From: Tetmemena sp. SeJ-2015
Taxonomy: Eukaryota > Ciliophora > Spirotrichea > Sporadotrichida > Oxytrichidae
Length of the DNA stretch: 64,000 nt
Reading direction: 5' to 3'
Assembly: GCA_027382625.1 (NCBI GenBank)
Contig: JAJKFJ010021810.1
Location: 1 to 64,000 of the forward strand
Every line of letters starts with the position of its first letter. Positions within the stretch are counted from its first letter, which is position 1. The position numbers and the translations under genes were made by a program. The notes beneath the pieces were generated by a model. The model searched no databases and was not told where the DNA came from. It saw nothing but the letters and a program-made list of their open reading frames with translations. This document shows, one piece after another, positions 11,177-22,021 of the stretch.

Positions 11177-11480
11177 ATGTCTACTACCACAACTACATCA
11201 ACAACTACTACCACTACTACATCTACAATAACAACCTCAACCTCTACAACTTGAAGGCGGCAGCCTAGGAGGCAAAAAACCAAGACAAGGAAGGTATCTA
11301 TCCCGATCAACAGAGACTCATCTTCACTGGAAAGCAAGAAGAGTTACAAAAGTATACTTCCTTTTGAGTACTTTTGAACCTCCTCAAGAATGAAATTAAT
11401 ATCATGCTCAAACAAAACCCCACCGACTACAACATTCTGAAAAGACTACCCTTACCCTCAAAAATAGCTGCTCATAGGGG
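11177..11480 (+). pseudogene. Ubiquitin fossil preceded by a Thr-codon repeat
   Basis: An ACT/ACA-rich tract (11177-11250) encodes poly-Thr/Ser. Then the plus frame near 11275-11345 reads [18 protein letters not shown] followed by TGKQ, matching the ubiquitin core ([22 protein letters not shown]). Farther on, about 11425, TDYNILKRL resembles the ubiquitin SDYNIQKESTL segment. Between them the frame is lost and the C-terminal LRLRGG is not recognisable. This is a broken ubiquitin copy, perhaps processed or captured, in repeat-rich DNA. Its proximity to a USP-like domain is noted but may be chance. Confidence 0.6.
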
Positions 11481-11499
11481 GGAAACAAATAATAACTCA

Positions 11500-11740
11500 A
11501 AGGGTGTGGTGTTAATCTCTTGATGATGATCTTGTTGTGGGACTCCCTAATTAAATTTAAAAACATTATACTTTAATTCAAATTTAATAATAATTTTTAA
11601 GAACCATTTATTAGGTTTTTCCCTTTCCCCGATCATGTATTAATATTCAACATATATTTAGTACTTTACAATCAAGAAAAAAAAAATTTAAAAAAAAAGA
11701 TGAAAATAAAAAAAATTTTAAAGAGCAAAATAATTTAATT
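11500..11740. other. AT-rich spacer
   Basis: Homopolymer-rich sequence with no coding signal. It leads into the 240-bp tandem repeats. Confidence 0.4.
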
Positions 11741-12620
11741 TAAAAATTTTTTAAATTACATTCTTGTGTGAGTGAAAAAGATGAAAAATTTAATATAAAA
11801 AAAGTACATCAAGAAAATGGGAAGTAGGCACTCATATAATCAGCATGACAAGAAAACACAAAAAAAATTTAAAACCCCATGACAAAAACGTTTCAAACAA
11901 GCACTAATTGGGGGATGGAAACCTATTAACGAACAAATAAAAAAAAAAAGCCTAATTAAAAAAAGAATTTATAATAAAAATTTTATAAAATATTTATAAT
12001 AATAATTTTTTTTAGCATAAGGAACAAAAATATCAGATAAAAAATGTACATCAAGATAAATGGCAGAGTAGGAACTCATTCGAATTAGCATGACATAGAA
12101 ACACAAAAGGATTAAATCCCCATGAGAAAAATGATTCAAACAAACACTTATTGGGGGATGGAAACCTGATAACTAACAAATAAAAAAAATGCGTAATGAA
12201 AAAAAGAATTTAAAATGAAAATTTTATAAAATATTTATTATAATAATTTTTTTTAGCATAAGGGACAAAAATATCAGATAAAAAATGTACATCAAGATAA
12301 ATGGCAGAGGAGGCACTCATTCGAATCAGCTTGTAATAGAAAGCACAAAAGGATTAAATCCCCATGAGAAAAATAATTCAAACAAACATTTATTGGGGGA
12401 AGGAAACCTGTTAACTAACTAATAAAAAAATTGATATAAAAAAAAAATAATTTAAATTAAAAATTTTATAAAAATTTATAATAATAATTTTTTAAGAAAA
12501 AATGACAAAATTTCAGATAAAAAATGAACATCAAGAAAAATGGCAGAGTAGATACTCATTAGAATCAGGAAGACATATAGAGCACAAAAAAATAAAATCC
12601 CCATGAAAAAAAACTATTCA
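11740..12620. repeat. Tandem repeat, about 240-bp period, four copies
   Basis: Copies are marked by TGTACATCAAG at about 11800, 12045, 12286 and 12526. Each is followed by a GGCAGAGTAGGCACTCAT-like block, CCCCATGA, a TTGGGGGATGGAAACCT block, and an A-rich tail with AATAATTTTTTTTAG. Divergence is moderate. The unit has no ORF. The last copy is truncated and runs into a short segment carrying GGGTGAACGAAACCC twice (12640-12700). Confidence 0.85.
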
Positions 12621-12729
12621 TCTTCGGATGAAAAAATCGGGTGAACGAAACCCAAAAACTCAGCAAACAAAGTCAGAAAATTTTGGGTGAACGAAACCCG
12701 TTTTGTCTGTGAATGAACCCCACTAAAGT

Positions 12730-14020
12730 GTATAAAAATCCCCCTCGATGCAGTCAAATAACGCTATAAAGAGGCCCTAGGCAAATACTTTGCAGCTTCC
12801 ACAGATTTCGAAATCTGTAGTTCTATTAAGAATGAGTTTTGGAAGTGGAAATCATAGTCAAATTTTATATGAATTTTCTTATGAATTTCCTTAAAGTTGA
12901 GCTTAGCCCCTCAAACTAGATGGGCAAATATCTCGCGAACTAAAACCTTTATCAGAAATCCCCCTCGATGCAGTCAAATAACGCTATAGAGAGGCCCTAG
13001 GCAAATACTTTGCAGCTTCCACAGATTTCGAAATCTGTAGTTCTATTAAGAATGAGTTTTGGAAGTGGAAATCATAGTCAAATTTTCTTATGAATTTTCT
13101 TATGAATTTCCTTAAAGTTGAGCTTAGCCCCTCAAACTAGATGGGCAAATATCTCGCGAACTAAAACCTTTATCAGAAATCCCCCTGGATGCAGTCAAAT
13201 AACGCTATAAAGAGGCCCTAGGCAAATACTTTGCAGCTTCCACAGATTTCGAAATCTGTAGTTCTATTAAGAATGAGTTTTGGAAGTGGAAATCATAGTC
13301 AAATTTTCTTATGAATTTTCTTATGAATTTCCTTAAAGTTGAGCTTAGCCCCTCAAACTAGATGGGCAAATATCTCGCGAACTAAAACCTTTATAAAGAA
13401 ATCCCCTGGATCAGTCAAATAACGCTATAAAGGGCCCCTAGGCAAATCTTTGCAGCTTCACAATTTTTCGAAATCTGAGTTCTTTTAAAATGACTTTTGG
13501 AAGTGGAAATCATAGTCAAATTTCTTATGAATTTCCTTAAAGTTGAGCTTAGCCCCTCAAACTAGATGGCAAATATCTCGGAAACTAAAACCTTTATCAA
13601 AAATTCGGCACGGTGCATCCAAAAACGTATTGAGAGGCCTAGACCTTATTTGTGGGCCCTCATTTTGTCTTTGAGAAGATCGGATCCCTCGAGTTTTCGA
13701 TTGGATTTATGATATTTTCCTATGATTTTGAGAAAGTTGTTTCCAGAATTAGAGTGGGAAAATATTGGACTAAAACCTTTATCAAAAATCCCCTCGTGAG
13801 CCAAATAAGCTATTGAGGGGCCCTAGACAACTTATTGCAGGGGCCCCTCTTTTTGTCTTTGAGAAGATCGGATCCCTGCGAATTTTCGTTTAGGATTTAT
13901 GAATCAAATTTTCCTTAATGATTTTGAGGAAAGTTGACTATAGCCCAGAAATTAGAGGGGCAAATATTTCGCGAACTAAAACCTCTATCAAAAATCGGCC
14001 GCGGTGCAGTCAAATAACAT
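12730..14020. repeat. Tandem repeat, about 219-bp period, about six and a half copies
   Basis: Units begin at CCCCCTCGATGCAGTCAAAT and contain GCTATAAAGAGGCCCTAGGC, TTCCACAGATTTCGAAATC and GGGCAAATATCTCGCGAAC. Copies start near 12742, 12961, 13182, 13403, 13610, 13780 and 13995. The first three are nearly identical; the later ones are shorter and diverged. This gradient suggests recent amplification at the left end. No coding potential. Confidence 0.92.
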
Positions 14021-14720
14021 ATGTTTCTTTAAAGGCTATGTTGTATTGCTTATCTCACCTTAAATAATTTTAATGGATTTTATTAAATCGATAGATCATT
14101 TAAACAACCCTTCATATCTCACATTAATTATCTTATTCTCATTAATTGTTCCTAAAGAATCTTGCAATCGTTGGTTAGATTTTAATTCATAAAAATTTAG
14201 AATTTTTTGGCTAGCCTTATAAATTTTACAGTTTTCTGTTGCCTATTTAAATATTGTCATTTTAAAAATTAGATATGGTCTTATTTATTCTCTAGAAAAT
14301 TAATAAGAGTATTAAAACTTATAACGAGACAAAAAAAATTATAGTGTTCTAATAAAATTAAGTAAAGTTTTATAAACAGATAGAGCAAACATAGTTCTAA
14401 AAATAAAACATAAAAATTATTGAAATTCTGTAACTCAATTTGTGTTTAATTTCTCTTTAATAATATATTTATATCTCAACAATTTTTATACTTGCATTAA
14501 TTAAAATTATCTTACTCAAATATTTATAGATATGAATAAAATCCTTATATAGTCTTTCTCTTTCGTTTGTATTAGTTTTAAGAAGACAATATAATATATG
14601 ATGAATATGATTGGAAAATCGTCATTCAGTCTTCCTAAAATAAATTCATGAACTATTAAACTATATCGGCTGTTGTTTTGTATTATTTATTTAATTATTT
14701 CATTTCAAAAAAATTAAAAA
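14020..14720. other. AT-rich region without a recognisable gene
   Basis: Sequence is rich in A and T with frequent TGA in all frames. Nothing is supportable. Confidence 0.4.
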
Positions 14721-15215
14721 ATGAGAGAAGTAAACCGCATTTAGACAACTCAAAATCTCATCTTAAATAATATGTATTGTGCCAAAGATAATGAGTCTTC
14801 AATAAGGTAAACCTTTTAGCAAATTATGACATTATTGGTAATTACCATAAGTTTACAGTGAATTGGTTTTAGCTATTCTTTCTTTATCATTTTAGGCTAA
14901 TTTTAATTGACATATTTTAGATAAAACAAGTATCTCAAGAATCTAAACTATGCAAAACACTTATGCTTTAGCTATTTCAAGAAACAATATAGCTAAGAAT
15001 AAGAGAAAAATTCTTGATAAAAGAGGTAAAATAACTGAAGAAAGGAATTTATAATTTTTATAGAGTATGAAAATGAACTATTCAAGTAGTAACTTCAGAG
15101 TGAAGAAGAAGATAAATTCGCAAAATGAAAGAATGGAAACTATTAAATTGCATAATAAATTCGCACTGTCTTCAATCCTAATACCTGTCTGTTTTTTAAA
15201 TTTCTTTTCAAATGT
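14721..15215 (+). CDS. Possible hypothetical gene, two exons
   Basis: ATG at 14721 opens MREVNRIQTTQNLIL..., which stays open for about 38 codons and then meets a GT-rich segment. After a TTTTAG at about 14921 a second open stretch of about 90 codons follows (RNNIAKNKRKILDKRGKI..., later SSSNFRVKKKINSQNERM). The composition (Lys, Asn, Gln, Ser) is typical of the real genes in this window and several TAA/TAG codons are used as Gln. No homologue recognised. Ends and junction are uncertain; it could also be a relic. Confidence 0.3.
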
Positions 15216-15522
15216 ATTTTAGAAGAACTGATTTACGATTTTCTAATCATATTCATCATATAATTAATATCCTTTTTGAAATAAAATGACATTTTTTTTC
15301 AATTAATTTTGTGTATAAATTCTGACTTTAAATTAAATCTTGTTGATTTATTTTATTTTAATTAAAAAATAATTTAATAAAAGATTTTATTATTTTTGAA
15401 TTAGAAATCAAAATTCTAAGCTTCTTTGTGATCCCTTTAAATTAAATTTATCTTTTGAGAATAGCAAATTAAATAGGTAATTTATATTTGCGCCATTTTT
15501 TTGTCAGTACTATAAATTAAAT

Positions 15523-16495
15523 ATGAAATTAGAAATTGAAATATTAAAAAACCTTGTATAAATAAATTCTGAATACCACTATGGAGATCATCCAGCTTAT
15601 TATTGGCTACTGGCACGCGAATTATCTTGTTTTTCTTAACGGATAAAAGCTGTTAATGAGTTTGAATAAATATATATATTCGAATTAATCAAATTAAAAA
15701 ATAATTTTTATTCTTTATATTCATTAAGATGGCTTAAAATATAATAGAAGAATTTAAATGATTAATAAATGTAGAGAGAAAAAGGCATACTCAACTAATT
15801 CATTTGAAAGAAATCATAAAGAATCTCTAGTTTAAATTTTGATTGGTTTTATAAAAATGATCAGATTATAATAGCATTAATTGCTTTAAGCTGTCATGAT
15901 TTGGAACCCTCCTTTATTATTTTCATCAATCATAAATTTAAAATATGTCCTCAGCAAATTTAAAAAGAACCTCTTTAATAAACTATCAGCAAAAGATATG
16001 GGTAATTTACCTAGGTAATTTCTTTATTTATTAAATTTTTTATTTCCCTCCAATATTTCTTTTTAAGTTTCATTTATATAGACATTTCAAGATTATTGAT
16101 TTGAATATTTTTTTGTTCAAAATCTAAATGTAATATTGGATTATTTGATGTTTATTACAGATATTTATTTATTTATTTATTTTAATTTTATAGCTTATTT
16201 ATTTATATTTTAATTATAATGATGAATTAAGTAATTTTTTTTGTTTAAAAATAATAGAATTAAATAATTTGAATCAAAATGATGGCTAATAACTAGGAAT
16301 AGTAAGTCGCTCTATCATCTTTTCCATAGCTTATGCACAGATTTTCTAATTTAAAATTATAAATCCTATATTTAAAAAGAGATTGAAACATTATAAATTA
16401 ATTATTTTTAATTTATTAGTATGGAATGTATAAGATGAGCTATAATTAATTCGTAAAGTTTTGTATTGAAAGAATAATGACTTAAGAAATATCAG
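15523..16495 (+). CDS. Possible hypothetical gene, fragmentary
   Basis: A plus frame from ATG 15523 reads about 100 codons, including an aromatic-rich stretch, EYHYGDHPAYYWLLARELSC, with TAA/TAG as Gln. Later islands look coding: about 15770-15840 (ERKRHTQLIHLKEIIKNLQ), 16281-16380 (ANNQEQQVALSSFPQLM) and about 16420-16490 (YGMYKMSYNQFVKFCIERI). They may be MDSs of one gene separated by IESs, but pointers could not be fixed and no family is recognised. Confidence 0.28.
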
Positions 16496-16499
16496 ATAA

Positions 16500-17311
16500 A
16501 TAAAACTCTATCTATATTATAATAATTTTGCAATGTAATTTAAGTTAAGAATCTCTTAATTATAATAAAGGTTATATTGACAAAGTATTTATAATCGGCA
16601 ACTTATAACTTTAAGTTTAGCACCACAGCTAGAAATTTATCTTAAGTGAAAATTTATTTATAAACAAATGAATAACTCTTTAAAATGAACTCCTCAATGT
16701 GCCTATGATGTTACCCAGTACAATATTGTGCCGAGTAACAATGCCAAATTATCATAATACTTTGATTTAAGAATTTTATTTTATAAAAGCCACCTTTGAT
16801 AGGTATATTCATTAGATATTAAAAAAAAACACACAGAAAAGGCGCAGAAGCTTTAATGTTACTTTTTATGGCTTCTCTTGCATGTAAATCTCGAATAATA
16901 CTTTAAAACGTCATAAATTTAATTTATGATTCTTCATATTCTTCAAAATTATTAATGAATAAGAATTCTTCTTTAAATTTTAGTGAAAGAAATTTTTTAA
17001 TTCTATCAAATTTTTTATTAACCTTTTTAGTCTCTGAATACTTTAATAGACTATTAAAAGAAACCAAAGGTTAATTTAGTAAAAAATTTTAGTAGATTTA
17101 AAAAAAAAAAATATCTCAATAAAAAAAAAAAAAAATATTTTCAATAAATTGAAGGGAAATAAATTAACAAAAATTACATCATAAAACTAAACCCTTTAGA
17201 ATCCACAAATTATAATCCTTAACAAACAAGTGAATTCCGAATCCTTTATTCTCACTGAGCTAGCTGTCTTGATTAGAATTAAGACGCTTTAGCTTCTCTT
17301 AACAATTTCTT
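16500..17311. other. AT-rich intergenic DNA
   Basis: AT-rich with A and T homopolymers (17100-17140). The last 100 bp should include the 5' flank of the Rab gene. No other feature seen. Confidence 0.4.
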
Positions 17312-18733
17312 ATGAACAATAATTTGAAGATATAGTGTTAAATTATTTATAGTGACTATCTTTTCAAGTTACTCCTGATTGGAAACAGTGGAGTAGGAAA
17401 ATCTTGTCTACTTTTGAGATATGCTGTAAGTTAATAAATTAACTTAGGAATTAATTATCGTGGTTTTTTGGTTGTTAATTTTCATCTTTTAGGAAAACTC
17501 TTTCAATGAGAACTTCTTCAACACCATCGGCGTGGACTTCGTAATTGCTTTCATTTCTTACTCAGTTATAGAAAATCAAAACCATCATGCTAGACGAATA
17601 GATTGTCAAACTTCAAATTGTAAGTTAATACCTCTATCTCAAAATTTGTTGCCTTTAAATAATTTAAAAATTTTTTTAAATCTTCTAAAAAAATTAGAAA
17701 TTTTTCTGGCCTAATTAAATTAGAAGCCTCAAACCATATCTAAAATTTTGAAAAAAAAATTATATACTTCATGTTTAGAAAGAAAAATGTTTGCTCAGTT
17801 CAAAAACCATAAAACCATTTTTTATTAATTAATTACAAAATTATATTTATTGGCTTTTAATATTTTTATTTTGTCACTAGAAAAAGGTGACGATGAAAAT
17901 TTGTGATAATGAAAATCGTCATATTCATTAATTAATATTAAAGTTTATTTTAATATAAATCTAAAGCGATTAATGTGAATTAATTGAATAATATTATGAA
18001 AATAGTGGGACACTGCAGGCCAGGAAAGATTTAGAACCCTTACTAGCAGCTACTATCGAGGTAAGATTCAATTTAATTTACCATAAACTATAATAGGAGC
18101 ACACGGCATCATTATTCTTTTAAAATAATTTTAAAAATAATTTTTTTATTTATTTAACTCTCTAATTGATAGAAAATATTTTTAGAAGACCAAATTGTTG
18201 CATGATTGATTAATTGTTTTAAATTACAATTTTCATAGCCTTATTTGATTATTAAAAGTATTATTGTGTATGACGTGACTGACAGAGACTCGTTTGAAAA
18301 TGTGAGACAGTGGATGCATGAGATTGAGAGGTAATTTAAACTCCTCTATAATTTATTAGATTTGCAAATGCTGGTGTGTGCAAAATCCTGGTTGGAAACA
18401 AGTGCGATATGGAGGAAAGCAGAAAGGTCAGCCATGAGGAGGGCATGGAACTAGCCAAGCACTACGAGATTCCTTTCCTTGAAACCTCAGCCAAGAACTC
18501 CATTAATGTTGAGAACTCCTTCATCACCATGTCAAATGAAATTAAACGCAACATATAAAACAAGGCATCAGCCACTGCCACAACTCAAGGTGACTATCAT
18601 TTATTATTATGACAAGAAGGGAATAGTCTTCGGCAGAGGCATCCTCCAACAGCAGAACTCAGGATCAGAGGAAACTACTGACAGCTCAAATGGCAGCATT
18701 GGCAAAAAGAAAAATCAGACTTGCTGCCATTGA
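17312..18733 (+). CDS. Rab1/Ypt1-type small GTPase
   Basis: Membrane-traffic GTPase, closest in appearance to Rab1/Ypt1 (ER-Golgi). Exons encode the P-loop ([12 protein letters not shown]), switch I (FFNTIGVDF), [19 protein letters not shown], the [12 protein letters not shown]5 region and a C-terminal CCH, a likely double-geranylgeranylation site. Introns with GT...AG lie at 17426-17492, 17541-17571, 17620-18005, 18061-18096, 18331-18359 and 18590-18626. An IES lies at 18117-18265. The N-terminus needs an 18-base GT...AG segment at about 17335-17352 removed to join MNNNLKI to YDYLFKLLL. The 386-base third intron is far longer than the others and may contain a further IES. Stop is TGA. Confidence 0.93.
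18117..18265 (+). other. IES in the Rab gene, pointer ATTATT
   Basis: ATTATT occurs at 18111-18116 and 18260-18265. Removing 149 bp joins GCATC-ATTATT to GTGTATGAC and restores [15 protein letters not shown]. The insert has no GT...AG ends. Confidence 0.88.
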
Positions 18734-18908
18734 GCTATAAAGACTAAAGTCAGATGATAATGATCCCTATTTCTATTTAAAATATTGCAGCGCTCTCTAT
18801 AAAAGCTAAGAAAATTCTCACCCTTGTTATGAATGCAATGTGCAAATACCAGATTATCACAATAAAAGTTATCTTCTTTCTCTGAATTATTGATTCTCAT
18901 TTGATTAT

Positions 18909-20053
18909 GTTGCTCAATACAAGGTGAAGGAAGGAAAGTTGAAGCACAACGACAAACACGCTTTCATTTGAGAGTTAGCAACAACATTCACTAGATTCCT
19001 TCCTTGGAGTCAGCTGAGCTCCAAGAGGAATGGGTTGAGGAGGAGAAAATCCCAGTCAAGAAGGATACCCCTGCCCAACCCAAACCTGAGGCAGCAGCTA
19101 CTGGCGATCAACCTCCCACCGGAGATGTTCCTATGGCTGATGAAACTCAACAGCAAGCACCTGCTCAGGAGTTTGAAACTAGAAAGAAAAATAAGAAGAG
19201 CACCCACAGTCTCCACACTGACTCCTCTTCTCATGCTATTCCTCCTGCTGTTAAGCAGCAGTTCATCACATCTGAGGCTGGATGGTTCAATGAGGATGAG
19301 TCGATCCTTGAGTTCAAGGCTGTTAAAAACGAGCTTGAGTCATTCGTGTATGACATGAGAAACAACATCCAAGAGTACGGTAACTTGGAGCAGTACATTG
19401 ACCCTGCAGTAAAAGGAGATTACCTGAATCAATTGAATCAGGCAGTTGACTGGATATATGGAGAAGGCCAGAGTGCATCTAAGGACTCTTACAAAGAAAA
19501 GCTGCAGCAATTCAAGAAGGTTGGTGTTCCAGTCAAAGCTAGAGCTATTATTGCATTTAATACATTTATTAAAAGAGCTGCCTTCTATCAAGATTTTCCA
19601 ATTGTCACTGAGCAACTGAAGCAATATTATAATTTAATTTAAAGAACTACCCAAAAACTAAAAACAAGCTTGCTCAATCTAAATTTTCTTTAAACAAAAT
19701 ACATCATTAAACTCTTTTATAATCGAGATAAGTATATTTTGATTTGGAGGTTAAATTTAATTTTTATAATCCATTTCTCAGGGTTTACCAAGCTGACAGA
19801 ACTGACTTCGTATATTTAATTTTATATCCAAACCATCGTGTAATCAATTTCTTAAAAGCCTACTTTCCAAGACCCAGGCTACGTAATTGATGATGTCCAT
19901 TCTAAGTTTGAGGCAACCAAGAGAACTATCAATCAGTTGTTTGTTGCACCTCCTCCCAAGCAAGAACCTCCCAAGGCAGATCCTCAGCCCAGTCAACAAC
20001 AAAAGCCTGATGTTGAAATGAAGGAAGAGGGTGCTGCAGGTGGCAACTAATGA
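18909..20053 (+). CDS. Hsp110 (HSPA4-like) C-terminal block, scrambled and inverted
   Basis: C-terminal half of an Hsp110 chaperone, the nucleotide-exchange partner of Hsp70. The block starts at pointer GTTGCTCAATA (18909-18919) and encodes the end of the beta-sandwich domain, the acidic Gln/Pro-rich loop (19040-19200), the three-helix substrate domain (DWIYGEGQSASKDSYKEKL; AFYQDFPIVTEQLKQYY) and a Pro/Gln tail ending GAAGGNQ before TGA. IESs at 18951-18985 and 19641-19763 must go. The N-terminal half lies on the other strand at 20176-22021, tail to tail with this block. Rejoining predicts about 800 residues, normal for the family. The gene cannot be expressed without germline rearrangement. 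Confidence 0.93.
18951..18985 (+). other. IES in Hsp110, pointer ACAAC
   Basis: ACAAC at 18946-18950 and 18981-18985. Removal of 35 bp (which contains an in-frame TGA) gives KLKHNIHQIPSLESAEL, which aligns with the RVNIHGIFSV region of Hsp110. Confidence 0.8.
19641..19763 (+). other. IES in Hsp110, pointer AATTTAATTT
   Basis: A 10-base direct repeat at 19631-19640 and 19754-19763 brackets 123 bp. Excision restores a single frame from QLKQYYNLI through FTKLTELTSYIQ to FQDPGYVIDD. Confidence 0.8.
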
Positions 20054-20175
20054 ATCAAGAAGCTACTAGCTTCCTAGTCTCTTAGGTTTTAGTTAGGTGA
20101 TCAATAAATATCTATAATGTTAATTTATGCAATAGAAGTTCACAGTCTGTAAATTTTCTTTCATATTTGCAAGAT

Positions 20176-22021
20176 TATTGAGCAACTTAGGTAGGAAGTC
20201 CTTGGAGAAGAGGGGTTCCTTGTGAGTAGTGAACTAGCAATTCAAATCCACCCTTTTTGTTGTCAAAAGTAATGGTCTTAGTTGAAGGGAAGGAGCTTCC
20301 GACTGGGAACAACTCCTTTGTAATAATCTTAGGTTACTCGCCCTCTGGTGCAGCAAAAGAGTAGGAGATGCTGACAGGATATTCATTGTATTCCTGAACT
20401 TCATAGTCAGACACCTTGAAAAGGGGACTCAGCATGGCAGCTTAGAGACTTGCACCTCTTGAAACGCACTCAAGAGAGTTCAAGGTTCTCTGAACTTGCT
20501 CCTTTTGGAAAACTTGCTTGCATCTTTCTTACACGATGGGAATTCTGGTAGCTTCGCCAACCATTTCAACACTGATATTAACAATTTATCTACAAATTAA
20601 TGGCAAGCACTGTGAATTTGATCTGCCTTAAGTCCTACAAGAAAATATTAAAATCTAGGTTGCAAAAATATTTTTTCGGAGAGATGTTCCTAGGTTTAGC
20701 TATACTATAAGCACGAAAATATGCTTATGGTAAAAGCACTAAACTTGAAGGATTGATGTAGCAAAATTAACTAAGACGCTATCCCATATGTAGGGGAAAG
20801 AACCACTCTGTTTTGCATGATAATTCTAATTATTACTTACCAGATTAGTCAAGAGTTTATTGGAGTAACTCAGTCATCTTGTCAATGTATGGCATTATCA
20901 TTTGCTCGAATTCTTCTCTCTTGATGTTTCTGTGAAGATCCTCATCTTCAAGAAGACTTTCAAGATGAATGGTAGCTTCAATGTTTGCAGAAAGAATTTT
21001 TCTTTGCTTTTCGATGGTATCGAGCATTCTTAGTCTTGCTCTTGCGTTTTTTCTGGGGTCTGAACCAACTTTCTTTGTGAAAATGTCTCCTAGGAGATCG
21101 ACCAAGAGATAGTCGAAATTTCTAGCACCGATGTTTCTGTCACTCTTGTGAATGATGATTCTCATCTTTCCCTTGAGGAAGGATGCGATGGTGACTGTGC
21201 ACTTTGAGTGACCGAGATCGACGAATGCTACGATTCTGGGGTCTTTCTCACTCAAGTCTGGCTTTCTGAAGAAACCATAGTTGAGGGCTATTGCAGTGCT
21301 CTCGTTGAGAAGACGAATGCATTTGATTCCAGCGATTTCAGCGGCATCAAGTACTGATTGTCTCTCAGCGTTACTGTAATAGGAGGGGACTGTAATAACG
21401 ATTTCGTTAGAGAGAATGTTGGCAACTTCGTAGAACTATTTGACTTTCTTGAGATAGTAGGCATAGACTTGCTCTGGAGTGAGTACTTGAGTTTGTCCTC
21501 TGATGGCAACTTCGAAGCCGACCTTCTTATTTTCAAGAGGAATCAACTTGTAAGTGATGTACTTCTCCTCTTCCTTAATTTGCTCAGCGCAATCAGTGTT
21601 CAGTCCCATAAAGCGAGGGTAGAACTAATGAAATAATTTAATTCTTGAACTGGAGAGTGTTCTTAAAGTTTTTCTTTTGTTGGTTGATGGCTGAATCTCC
21701 AATCAATCTTTCTTCCTCAGTGAAGCCGACAATGACTCTAAAATAAAGGTTATAAAAGGCCAAATTTGAGTTTTAGAGTGTTGCGGAAAGATCCGCGTGT
21801 TCTAGAAAGATGTGAAACTTACGGGGTTTGCTTTGCTGAAGAGTCTGAGAGGATGATATCGATACCTCCCTTTCTGACTGCAGCGAGAACTGCCTTTGAA
21901 GAGCCAATATCAACTCCTATTAAGTATAAAATCACTCAAGTAAAGTTTATGTGTTTAATTATATTAGTTGTTATTTGATTGAATGCAATTTATTGTTACC
22001 AATTGCTGATCCTGATTCCAT
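20176..22021 (-). CDS. Hsp110 (HSPA4-like) N-terminal block, inverted relative to the C-terminal block
   Basis: ATPase half of Hsp110, read from ATG 22021 leftward: MESGSAIGVDIGSSKAVLA (phosphate 1 loop), VPSYYSNAERQSVLDAAEIA, LLNESTAIALNYGF, VAFVDLGHSKCTVTIASF (phosphate 2), SVEMVGEATRIPIV (adenosine site) and LLVHYSQGTPLLQGLPTQ. Introns at 21917-21999 and 21738-21822 have GT...AG ends. IESs are at 21625-21641, about 20639-20840 and 20575-20612. The block ends at the 11-base pointer (20176-20186), whose inverted partner is at 18909-18919. The start ATG is followed by a perfect family N-terminus. Canonical Hsp70 is unlikely because of the sequence near NIGARNFDYLL and the long C-terminal half. 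Confidence 0.93.
20575..20612 (-). other. IES in Hsp110, pointer CAGTG
   Basis: On the minus strand CAGTG flanks 38 bp. Excision turns LKADQIHS...VEMVGEATR into one frame, matching the conserved IxxVExVGGATR of the family. Confidence 0.85.
20639..20840 (-). other. IES in Hsp110, pointer GTA
   Basis: Minus-strand GTA at 20840-20838 and 20638-20636. Excision of about 202 bp joins KLLTNL-V-GLKADQIHS in frame. A GT...AG intron reading of the same gap gives the wrong phase, so an IES fits better. Confidence 0.65.
21625..21641 (-). other. 17-bp IES in Hsp110, pointer TT
   Basis: On the minus strand AAGAATT and AGTTCTACCC bracket a 17-bp AT-rich insert. Removal joins LQFKN to FYPRFMGLN in frame. 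The pointer is only 2 bp. Confidence 0.7.

Noticed and set aside
18941..18990. Apparent frameshift in the Hsp110 C-terminal block
   Set aside because: A 35-bp insert bounded by ACAAC explains it and restores the family alignment, so it is not a mutation.
20838..20840. GT...AG intron between TNL and GLKADQ in Hsp110
   Set aside because: Splicing there gives the wrong phase; pointer recombination at GTA is in frame.
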